The notes under the pieces: model-generated
Seen by the model: the letters and a program-made list of their open reading frames with translations, nothing else
Databases searched by the model: none
Told to the model about the DNA's origin: nothing
Shown here: positions 57,105 through 64,000 of the stretch, piece after piece
Position numbering within the stretch: the stretch's first letter is position 1
How the letters are laid out: every line of letters starts with the position of its first letter
DNA from: Fictibacillus marinisediminis
GTDB lineage: Bacteria; Bacillota; Bacilli; Bacillales; Fictibacillaceae
Assembly (NCBI RefSeq): GCF_023149135.1
Contig: NZ_JAIWJX010000002.1
Span: 1,612,001-1,676,000 of the forward strand
Length of the DNA stretch: 64,000 bases
Reading direction: 5' to 3'
Program-made: the position numbers and the translations under genes

Positions 57105-58123
57105 TGAGCATGCGTGAAAAACAACTTAACAATGATTTGTTCCAGCCTGCGGTGATCTCTGCGGAAGCTTCTGAAAAAATAACGAAAGAGAGCACTTCCT
57201 TTTGGCAGGATGCCAGAAGGCGTTTGTTTGAAAACAAGGGAGCTGTTGCTGGGATTATCATCATCGTAGCTATTCTCCTTTTTGCCTTTATAGGTCCAAT
57301 AATGAGTCATAATGGTTTTGATGATCAAGACACAAGCAGAACCAATTTGCCGCCGCGTATTCCTTTACTTGAAAAGGTAAGCTTCCTGGGTGTTGATGGC
57401 GTGGACATCCGAGGCGTCGATCAATATAAAATGAAAAACCAGACAAAAAATTACTATTGGTTTGGAACGGACTCACTTGGCCGGGATCAGTTCGTAAGAA
57501 TATGGAAAGGGACGCAGATTTCTCTTTACATCGCATTCTTAGCTGCAGCCATTGATATGATAATTGGAGTCGCTTATGGAGCCATTTCAGGTTTCTTTGG
57601 CGGACGAACGGATAATATTATGCAAAGGATTATTGAAATCGTAGTAGGTATTCCTAACTTAATCGTCATTATCCTGTTCATTCTTATTCTTGATCCAGGG
57701 ATTTTATCCATCACAGTGGCATTGGTTATTACAGGCTGGACTACAATGGCCCGTATCGTGCGCGGACAGATCTTAAAGTTGAAAAACCAGGAATTTGTAA
57801 TGGCATCACAATCATTGGGGGCAACAAGTTCCCGTATTTTGACAAAGCACATGTTCCCGAATATTTTGGGTGCCATCATCATTACATCCATGTTTACCAT
57901 TCCTAGCGCTATTTTCTTTGAAGCATTCCTAAGCTTTATCGGGCTTGGAATTGCACCTCCAACAGCTTCTCTAGGATCACTAGTAAACGAAGGATTTAAA
58001 TCATTACAGATCTATCCTCACCTTGTAATGTACCCGGCTGTCATCATCTCGTTGATCATGATCAGCTTTAACCTATTAGGTGACGGGTTACGTGATGCTC
58101 TGGATCCTAAGATGCGTAAATAG
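57104..58123 (+). CDS. oppC: oligopeptide ABC transporter permease OppC
   Basis: 339 residues. A hydrophilic N-terminus is followed by a helix (GAVAGIIIIVAILLFAFIG), a large extracellular loop with YYWFGTDSLGRDQF, and the permease core with EAA loop EFVMASQSLGAT. TAATG overlap with oppB. Confidence 0.94.
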   Translation: MSMREKQLNNDLFQPAVISAEASEKITKESTSFWQDARRRLFENKGAVAGIIIIVAILLFAFIGPIMSHNGFDDQDTSRTNLPPRIPLLEKVSFLGVDGVDIRGVDQYKMKNQTKNYYWFGTDSLGRDQFVRIWKGTQISLYIAFLAAAIDMIIGVAYGAISGFFGGRTDNIMQRIIEIVVGIPNLIVIILFILILDPGILSITVALVITGWTTMARIVRGQILKLKNQEFVMASQSLGATSSRILTKHMFPNILGAIIITSMFTIPSAIFFEAFLSFIGLGIAPPTASLGSLVNEGFKSLQIYPHLVMYPAVIISLIMISFNLLGDGLRDALDPKMRK

Positions 58124-58134
58124 GGGGAGAAAAT

Positions 58135-59154
58135 ATGAAAAATATATTAGAACTTAACAATCTTAATGTCTCCTTTCATACGTTTGCAGGAGAAGTAAAA
58201 GCGGTTCGCGGGGTCAGTCTTCATCTTGAAAAGGGTGAGTCCCTTGCGATTGTAGGAGAATCCGGATCAGGTAAATCTGTTACTTCGAAAGCAATCATGC
58301 GATTATTGCCTGAAAAAACGAGTGAGATTAAGGAAGGCCAAATCTTATTTGAAGGAAAAGATCTAGTGAAGCTCTCCAACCGCGAGATGGAGAAAATTCG
58401 TGGTTCTGAGATTTCTATGATCTTCCAGGATCCGATGACTTCCCTCAACCCGACGATGACAGTCGGGAAGCAAATCATGGAAGGTCTTCGCAAGCATCAG
58501 AACTTGTCTAAGAGCGAAGCGAAAGAAAGAGCAATCAATCTTTTAAAGCTTGTAGGGATTCCAAACCCGGAAATCCGCATTAAAGAATACCCTCACCAAT
58601 TCTCAGGTGGGATGAGACAGCGTGTGGTCATCGCCATCGCACTCGCGTGTAACCCGAAGGTATTAATCGCCGACGAACCAACAACGGCACTTGATGTTAC
58701 GATTCAGGCACAGATTCTTGATTTAATGAGAGATCTGCAGCAAAAGACAGGAACAGCTATTATTCTGATTACCCATGATCTTGGTGTAGTAGCCAATCTT
58801 TCACAAAGGGTCGCGGTAATGTACGGTGGAACGATTGTAGAAACAGGAACAACGGATGAAGTGTTCTACAATCCTAAACATCCTTACACTTGGGGATTAC
58901 TATCCTCCATGCCAAAGTTAAACACGAACGACAAAGAATTGCTGGCGATTCCTGGTACGCCTCCAAACTTGCTTAATCCGCCAAAAGGCTGCCCGTTTGC
59001 TGCACGCTGCCCTTATGCGATGCAGGTTTGTGTGGACCATATGCCGGATGCGTCAGACGTTTCTTCAACTCATAAAGCGGCTTGCTGGCTGCTGGATGAG
59101 CGTGCGCCTAAGGTAGAACCGCCTGAAGCTGCATTAGTAGGAGGTGCCCGTTAA
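58135..59154 (+). CDS. oppD: oligopeptide ABC transporter ATPase OppD
   Basis: 339 residues. Walker [10 protein letters not shown]-loop [11 protein letters not shown], signature FSGGMRQR, Walker [15 protein letters not shown]-terminal Cys-rich Opp extension ([12 protein letters not shown]). GGGGAG precedes the ATG; overlaps oppF by one base (TAATG). Confidence 0.95.
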   Translation: MKNILELNNLNVSFHTFAGEVKAVRGVSLHLEKGESLAIVGESGSGKSVTSKAIMRLLPEKTSEIKEGQILFEGKDLVKLSNREMEKIRGSEISMIFQDPMTSLNPTMTVGKQIMEGLRKHQNLSKSEAKERAINLLKLVGIPNPEIRIKEYPHQFSGGMRQRVVIAIALACNPKVLIADEPTTALDVTIQAQILDLMRDLQQKTGTAIILITHDLGVVANLSQRVAVMYGGTIVETGTTDEVFYNPKHPYTWGLLSSMPKLNTNDKELLAIPGTPPNLLNPPKGCPFAARCPYAMQVCVDHMPDASDVSSTHKAACWLLDERAPKVEPPEAALVGGAR

Positions 59155-60155
59155 TGGCAGTTGTAGAAAGAGAGAAATTATTAGAAGTCAAGAACCTGAA
59201 AAAGCATTTTAAAGTTGGCAAGAATGCTGTGTTAAAAGCAGTTGACGATGTTAGCTTTGATATATATAAAGGTGAAACACTCGGACTTGTAGGAGAATCC
59301 GGCTGCGGAAAATCTACGACTGGAAGAACGATTATTCGTCTGTACGATGCTACAGACGGCAATGTCGCTTATGAAGGTGTGGATGTTCACGGCAAAAAGT
59401 CCCGTAAAGAATTGAAATCCTTTAACCGCAAGATGCAAATGATCTTCCAAGATCCATATGCATCCTTAAATCCAAGGATGACGATCAAAGATATTATTGC
59501 CGAGGGAATAGATATCCACGGTCTTGCAAAGAACGACAAGGAACGTATGGAGCGTGTTTACGAGCTTCTAGAAACGGTGGGTCTGAACCGTGCACATGCG
59601 AGCCGTTATCCGCATGAATTCTCAGGCGGACAGCGTCAGCGTATCGGTATTGCCCGTGCCCTTGCAGTGGATCCTGATTTTATCATCGCTGACGAACCGA
59701 TCTCAGCGTTGGACGTATCCATTCAGGCGCAGGTTGTAAACCTGCTTATGAAACTCCAAAAAGAACGCGGACTTACGTATTTATTCATCGCCCATGATCT
59801 TTCCATGGTTAAACATATTTCCGACCGTGTGGGTGTTATGTATCTTGGAAACATTGTAGAGCTTGCGGAAAGCGATGTGCTTTATGAAGAGCCTCTGCAT
59901 CCGTATACTCAAGCGCTTCTTTCAGCCATTCCTGTTCCGGATCCTGAAGTAGAACGAAGCCGCGAGCGAATCATTCTGGAAGGTGATCTTCCGAGCCCGA
60001 TCAGCCCGCCAAGCGGATGCCGTTTCCGTACACGCTGCCCGCATGCCATAGATGTTTGCGCAAGTACAGTTCCTAAATGGCAGGAAGCAAGAGAAGGCCA
60101 CTGGGTTGCTTGCCATCTTTATGACAATGAATTGAACAATGGAAGTAAACAGTAA
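59154..60155 (+). CDS. oppF: oligopeptide ABC transporter ATPase OppF
   Basis: 333 residues. Walker [22 protein letters not shown], signature FSGGQRQR, Walker [14 protein letters not shown]-terminal [12 protein letters not shown]. Forms the heterodimeric ATPase with OppD. Last gene of the operon; terminator follows. Confidence 0.95.
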   Translation: MAVVEREKLLEVKNLKKHFKVGKNAVLKAVDDVSFDIYKGETLGLVGESGCGKSTTGRTIIRLYDATDGNVAYEGVDVHGKKSRKELKSFNRKMQMIFQDPYASLNPRMTIKDIIAEGIDIHGLAKNDKERMERVYELLETVGLNRAHASRYPHEFSGGQRQRIGIARALAVDPDFIIADEPISALDVSIQAQVVNLLMKLQKERGLTYLFIAHDLSMVKHISDRVGVMYLGNIVELAESDVLYEEPLHPYTQALLSAIPVPDPEVERSRERIILEGDLPSPISPPSGCRFRTRCPHAIDVCASTVPKWQEAREGHWVACHLYDNELNNGSKQ

Positions 60156-60162
60156 CAAATGA

Positions 60163-60193
60163 CGCGATCTCCTGTATATCAGGAGGTCGTTTT
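60163..60193 (+). terminator. terminator of the opp operon
   Basis: CGATCTCCTG / CAGGAGGTCG (one G-U), 5-base loop, then TTTT. Confidence 0.82.
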
Positions 60194-60243
60194 ATGTTAT
60201 GTTTAAGGAGGGTTATAAGGATTATTTGAAACGAGGTAATTGA

Positions 60244-61094
60244 ATGAATATCACTTTTATTCTGGATAGTGCAAGCGACTTCTGTGTAGATCATCATACA
60301 TTATCCGTCCCTTTTGTCATTGTTCCGCTTAATATTACTTTTAAAGACGATCATTTTTTGATGGGGTCGATATCAGTATGGATGAATTTTACGAGCGGAT
60401 GGCAAGAGAGGAGAATCTTCCGAAGACAAGCCAGCCATCTCCACAGGCTTTCTATAATGCTTTTCATTCTGAGCTTGAAAAAGGAAACGAGCTGATTTAT
60501 CTAGGACTTTCATCAAACCTGAGCGGTACTGTGCAAAGTGCAGGAATCGCGAAAGGAATGCTAGATGAAGACGTCCAGCATAAAGTGCATATTATCGATA
60601 CAGGAACAGCTTCTGCAGGAATTCATGTATTGCTAAAAGAAGCGGAAAAACTTGTTCACCAAGGCAAGAGTGCTGAAGAAATAGTAGCATCCATCAATGA
60701 GAAAAAAGAAACGGTCTTGGCTTATGTACTATTGGAAACGCTTGAAAATGTGAAAAAGGGCGGCAGGATATCTGCTGTTCAGGGAGCCATTGCTGAACTT
60801 CTGAATATAAAACCACTTCTTTCCGTACAGGACGGAATTGTTGAAACGGTAGGAAAGTACAGAGGGAAGAAAAAAGGATTAATGAAACTGAAAGAATTGC
60901 TGCAGGAATGGAAGCAAAAGCATCCTGAAAAAGAGCTTTTTATTATTCATAGTCTTCCTTCCAAAGAAGAAGTAATGAAGGAGTTTGGAGAACTGTTTAC
61001 ATTCTCTGCGTTTAAATCGATCTCGTTCACCCGATTTGGCAGTACGATTGGTACGTATGCAAGCCAGAACGCGATCGGGTTCATCTTTCATTAA
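60244..61094 (+). pseudogene. DegV family protein, frameshifted at a T tract
   Basis: Start ATG 60244 after GAGGT. The frame begins MNITFILDSASDF and reads to DDHFL, then goes out of frame at the six-T run 60354-60359; the downstream frame holds DGVDISMDEFYERM and the rest of DegV (LSSNLSGTVQSA, KKGGRISAVQG, FGSTIGTYASQNA). One extra T restores a 283-residue protein of usual length. Two DegV paralogues are thus present, this one and yitS. Whether the break is real or a sequence error cannot be told here. Confidence 0.88.
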
Positions 61095-61103
61095 TATATA
61101 AAT

Positions 61104-61143
61104 AAAAACACTCCGTATGGATATGATCTATACGGAGTGTTTT
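61104..61143. terminator. bidirectional terminator after degV
   Basis: AAAACACTCCGTAT / ATACGGAGTGTTTT with an 11-base loop. The last codons of the convergent HD gene form one arm. Confidence 0.93.
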
Positions 61144-61664
61144 AGGTTTTGTGTCTCATAATGAGCATCCACCAATCGGTCCAGATTTTTAATTCGGTTT
61201 AGTGCCGTACTTTTATCCAGTTTTCGATAATGATGCAATCCGCCAGGCTCCTCATCTGCTTCGTCGGCAAGCGCAACTACACGCTGTAGCGGCAGAAGCT
61301 GAAGCTGTCCTTGTGGCAGATAAGAATCAGTGTGCAAAAGAATGGCTAACGCAATCTCTTTTGCTTTCCTTGGATCTTCTCCCAGCTCAATGAGCAATTT
61401 ATGAGCCCTTTCAGCACCTTTAATGGCATGAATGTCATTTTCTTTATAAAGGGAGTAATCCCATTGGCCGTTTGTATACCAAGTATAGTGGCCGACATCA
61501 TGAAGAAGTGCAGCTTTAGTTGCGAGATCTGGGTTGACGCCATGCTCTTTAGCAAGGGAAAACGCATGGTATGCTGTTGAGATCGCATGCACAAGGCCAG
61601 AACGGTCCAAGTACTTCTGAGCAGATGGGTGAAGAAATATATCGGTTAATGTCACATTTCTCAT
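61128..61664 (-). CDS. HD-domain phosphohydrolase
   Basis: 178 residues. Metal-binding HD motif ALLHDVGHYTW near residue 58, with flanking His residues (HAISTAYHAFSLA; LLHTDSY). Small single-domain HD proteins act on nucleotides or phosphoesters; the substrate is unknown. Start 61664 has AAAGGAG 8 bases upstream; the frame to 61685 is not supported. Confidence 0.86.
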   Translation of the reverse strand: MRNVTLTDIFLHPSAQKYLDRSGLVHAISTAYHAFSLAKEHGVNPDLATKAALLHDVGHYTWYTNGQWDYSLYKENDIHAIKGAERAHKLLIELGEDPRKAKEIALAILLHTDSYLPQGQLQLLPLQRVVALADEADEEPGGLHHYRKLDKSTALNRIKNLDRLVDAHYETQNLKHSV

Positions 61665-61777
61665 CAATTTTTCTCCTTTCTGCAAACTCCTCGAACAGGT
61701 AAGATACGAGGGATGCTAAAAATGTATATTGTTATATACTATACCACCGTTTTGCCTCTTAATCAATAAAATAAAAC

Positions 61778-61810
61778 AAAAAAAAGGGCTCTCATGGGAG
61801 CCCTTCTTTT
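61778..61810. terminator. terminator-like hairpin
   Basis: AAGGGCTC-tcatgg-GAGCCCTT with A8 before and T-rich sequence after. It lies between two minus-strand genes, ubiD and the HD gene, and can end transcription from ubiD. The rest of 61686-61934 holds no gene I can support. Confidence 0.8.
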
Positions 61811-61934
61811 CCATTAACTTTGTTAAATCGCAAAAAAGCAGATTGGAAAAAGCTTGCTTATACCCTTCTGGCTCAGGCGTCGGTTTAATCACACCCCACC
61901 AAAACAACAACATGAACTAACAGACCTTTTTCTA

Positions 61935-63689
61935 TTAAAAATATTCCTTCCAGCGCTTTGAAACCAATTGGTCAATATCTGGCCGTGTTTCAACCGTTTC
62001 GGGATAAAAAGGCTTCATTCTTGCATCGATAATGATTGGTCCGCTGTATTTAATTTTATTTCGTACAACCTCACTTTTGGCGTAAAGATCATATGCTGGA
62101 TCAAAACGCGTAAAGGCTGTCCATAAAAATTGGGATTGAGATGAGGCGATGGAGGCATCGTCCACTAAAAACACCAGCTGCCATTTATTAAGCTGCTGTT
62201 CGCCAGCTTGAAGCAGTTTTTCACCAAATTCGGGTTCTTCTTCAAATGTTGGTCCAGAGACACATAAACAGCCTCCGCAATATGCCTGGACGTCATGAAT
62301 TCCTGGAATGGTTCCACCTTCATATACTCTTTTTAGTTCTCGTACGGGCTCTCCTAGCCCTGTCATGATCGCTTTGCTGCCGGTGTTGAATTTTCGTCCT
62401 GTATAATCCAGGGTATCCATGGATGTATCATGCAGGATCAGCAGATCACGCTCTGGCATGAATCTTTCTAACACCCCTTCGAGAAGCTGGGAGAAATCCT
62501 GAAGATCCACTTCCTTATTGGTTACCATAAGAAATTTAGTTAATGTAAGCTGACCCTCACCCATGATTCTTAAAGCATGTGCGAGCCCTTCCTTATAATA
62601 GGATTCTCGCACAACTGCACCTGCAAGGGCGTGAAAGCCTGTCTCTGCATAGGTCCACAATTGTTTAACGCCATTCATGACAACTGGAAACAGAGGGCTC
62701 ATCAGTCGCTGCAGATATTCACCGATAAAGTAGTCTTCTTGTCTTGGCTTTCCAACCACTGTTGCGGGGTAGATGGCGTCTTTTCGTTTCCACATATGGT
62801 TCACATTGAATACAGGGAAGTCGTGTGCCCATGAATAATAGCCGTAATGGTCACCAAAAGGCCCCTCGGGTTCCCTGATATGTGGTGGAACAACTCCTCC
62901 AAATGCAAACTCTGCTTCAGCGATCAGCGGGTGGGAATAACCCGGCGCATGTGTAAGGTTTAGCTTGTCTCCCATCAGCATAGAGGAAAACATAAGCTCC
63001 GGAACTGCTTCAGGGAGCGGAGCAATTGCGCTGATCATTAGGGAAGGTGGCCCCCCAAGGAATAATGTTACTGGAAGCTCTTCGTTTTTTTGTTCAGCCG
63101 CATAGTGGTGGAAGCCGCCACCTTTATGAATCTGCCAGTGGATACCGGTTTTCTTTTCTTCTTTAATCTCGATTCTATACATTCCAAGATTATGCTCGTG
63201 TTTATCAGGATGTTCGGTGTAAACAAGAGGGAGCGTAACAAACGGGTTGCTGTCCATATGCCAGCCGGTTAAAGCAGGAAGCTTCTTCATGTTCACGTCA
63301 GCTGTGTAGGTTTCCATGATAGGAGCTTTTGCCGGTTTTACAGTTCTTGTGCCAATTTTCAGTACGTCTTTGATCATCCCTTTTTTTCCCCACAGTTTTG
63401 AAGCAGAAGGGGGGAGAAGGTCATCAATTGATGCGACGAGCTGCTTAACGAGAGCTTCCGGTTTAGGGCCGAAAGCCATATCTACACGGCGAATTGTTCC
63501 GAATAGATTGGTTACAACAGGGATATCACTGCCTTTAACATTCGTAAAAAGCAGGGCTGGCCCTTGTTCATCTATGACCCTGCGGTGAATTTCTGGGATT
63601 TCAAGGTATGGATCAACCTCGGCTTTTATTTCAATAATTTCATTTTCCTTTTTTAACTGCTGAATAAACGTTCGTAAATTAATATGCAT
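61935..63689 (-). CDS. UbiD-family decarboxylase
   Basis: 584 residues, cytoplasmic, using prenylated FMN (family knowledge) to decarboxylate aromatic or unsaturated acids. The active-site stretch REPEGPFGDHYGYYS holds the conserved Arg and two Glu; HWQIHKGGGFHHY and the hexameric C-terminal region (FLVDDASIASSQSQFLWTAF) fit the family. GAGGTGGAG precedes the ATG. The long form differs from the ~475-residue phenolic-acid type YclC. The flavin prenyltransferase UbiX is not in the window. Substrate not known; a menaquinone-linked role is only possible. Confidence 0.9.
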   Translation of the reverse strand: MHINLRTFIQQLKKENEIIEIKAEVDPYLEIPEIHRRVIDEQGPALLFTNVKGSDIPVVTNLFGTIRRVDMAFGPKPEALVKQLVASIDDLLPPSASKLWGKKGMIKDVLKIGTRTVKPAKAPIMETYTADVNMKKLPALTGWHMDSNPFVTLPLVYTEHPDKHEHNLGMYRIEIKEEKKTGIHWQIHKGGGFHHYAAEQKNEELPVTLFLGGPPSLMISAIAPLPEAVPELMFSSMLMGDKLNLTHAPGYSHPLIAEAEFAFGGVVPPHIREPEGPFGDHYGYYSWAHDFPVFNVNHMWKRKDAIYPATVVGKPRQEDYFIGEYLQRLMSPLFPVVMNGVKQLWTYAETGFHALAGAVVRESYYKEGLAHALRIMGEGQLTLTKFLMVTNKEVDLQDFSQLLEGVLERFMPERDLLILHDTSMDTLDYTGRKFNTGSKAIMTGLGEPVRELKRVYEGGTIPGIHDVQAYCGGCLCVSGPTFEEEPEFGEKLLQAGEQQLNKWQLVFLVDDASIASSQSQFLWTAFTRFDPAYDLYAKSEVVRNKIKYSGPIIIDARMKPFYPETVETRPDIDQLVSKRWKEYF

Positions 63690-63731
63690 GAATCTCCACC
63701 TCTAGTATGTATGATCTTCTTTTATCTTCAC

Positions 63732-63765
63732 AAAAAAACAACTTCTCGTAAAGTGGAAGTTGTTT
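63732..63765 (-). terminator. terminator between the small membrane gene and ubiD
   Basis: Minus-strand AAACAACTTC / GAAGTTGTTT followed by T7; overlaps the stop codon of the small gene. Confidence 0.88.
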
Positions 63766-63949
63766 ACCGGTTTCTTCTTAGTACGTTACTCCAATTGGAT
63801 TGAAAAGATTTCGAGTGGTCTACGAATTTAAAAACAGATCTCCCGCCGAATAATTTAAGTGAGAACCAATGTGCGAGTATACCCATAAAAGCAGTCAATC
63901 CGATGACAAAAACAGCGAGCAGGAGTAAATCACGGAAAAACATCACCAT
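63764..63949 (-). CDS. 61-residue protein with one membrane helix, unknown function
   Basis: Residues 5-27 (FRDLLLLAVFVIGLTAFMGIL) form one membrane helix, followed by a basic tail ending VLRRNR. GGAGGGATTAG gives a good ribosome site for ATG 63949. No family recognised. It has its own terminator, so it is probably a separate transcript. Confidence 0.7.
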   Translation of the reverse strand: MVMFFRDLLLLAVFVIGLTAFMGILAHWFSLKLFGGRSVFKFVDHSKSFQSNWSNVLRRNR

Positions 63950-64000
63950 CTAATCCCTCCATTGAAAAGGCATACATTTCCTCTTTATTGTATAAGATGT

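Noticed and set aside
61860..61905. tRNA-like end (ACACCCCACCA) in the gap before ubiD
   Set aside because: No cloverleaf arms or anticodon stem could be formed upstream; the CCA is chance.
61716..61913. Minus-strand ORF of 65 codons starting MLLFWWGVIKPTPEPEG
   Set aside because: No good ribosome site; its second half is encoded by a terminator hairpin and AT-rich sequence. The first 35 residues look mildly protein-like, so a short real peptide cannot be fully excluded.
61729..61920. Plus-strand ORF of 63 codons over the same gap
   Set aside because: Runs straight through the terminator and a poly-A tract, no ribosome site; opposite-strand shadow of the former.

Overview
The window looks like chromosomal DNA from a Bacillus-type firmicute (Bacillaceae, possibly near Fictibacillus; this placement is inference from gene content and order). 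Shine-Dalgarno sequences are strong (AGGAGG-like), and TTG and GTG starts are common. Several blocks follow the Bacillus subtilis order: mtnX-mtnB-mtnD; asnO-yisQ-yisR; yitS, yitT, yitU, yitV; argCJBD-carAB-argF; yjzC, yjzD, yjaU, yjaV, med, comZ, fabH, fabF, yjbA; and trpS next to oppABCDF. No rRNA, tRNA, CRISPR array, prophage or insertion sequence was recognised.

Layout. 1-1.9 kb: end of a methionine-salvage operon. 2-6.3 kb: asparagine synthase asnO (broken by a frameshift), a MATE exporter and an AraC regulator. 6.7-17.7 kb: a maltodextrin island with a divergent GH13 neopullulanase, a binding protein and two permeases (mdxEFG), a GH31 alpha-glucosidase, a LacI regulator and oligo-1,6-glucosidase; three promoter regions share a LacI-type operator. 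17.7-20.4 kb: bacterial NHEJ genes (Ku, and LigD as two overlapping reading frames). 20.5-24.3 kb: a stress-type SDR oxidoreductase, a soluble histidine kinase, flavohemoglobin behind a probable Fnr-type box, and a 45-residue DUF3941 protein. 24.3-30.6 kb: yit-type housekeeping genes. 30.6-33.1 kb: molybdenum cofactor operon moeA-mobB-moaE-moaD. 33.3-42.8 kb: arginine/carbamoyl-phosphate operon with two pairs of ARG-box-like sites. 42.8-51 kb: small proteins, competence-related med-comZ and the fatty-acid initiation pair fabH-fabF with a FapR-type operator. 51-60.2 kb: yjbA, trpS under a T-box, and the oligopeptide permease operon. 60.2-64 kb: a frameshifted degV, an HD-domain hydrolase, a UbiD-type decarboxylase and a small membrane protein.

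How it works together. The maltodextrin island imports maltodextrins (ATPase not present here) and breaks them down in the cytoplasm with three glycosidases under one LacI-type repressor and probably CcpA. The arginine block is one run of seven genes with overlapping or close starts and a second regulated entry point before carA. Ku and LigD are a two-component double-strand-break repair unit.

Most of the window is conserved housekeeping DNA and I found no convincing new multi-gene system. The most useful anomalies are: single-base frameshifts in asnO and degV, both with one T missing from a T tract, plus a frame break inside ligD, which raises the question of sequence error versus real decay; a Crp/Fnr-type box at exactly about -41.5 of the hmp promoter; tandem ARG boxes with identical 20-bp spacing at argC and carA; terminator-like hairpins in both leaders of the divergent maltodextrin promoters; a dispersed structured repeat with a compensatory stem change; and a triple tandem terminator array after fabF.
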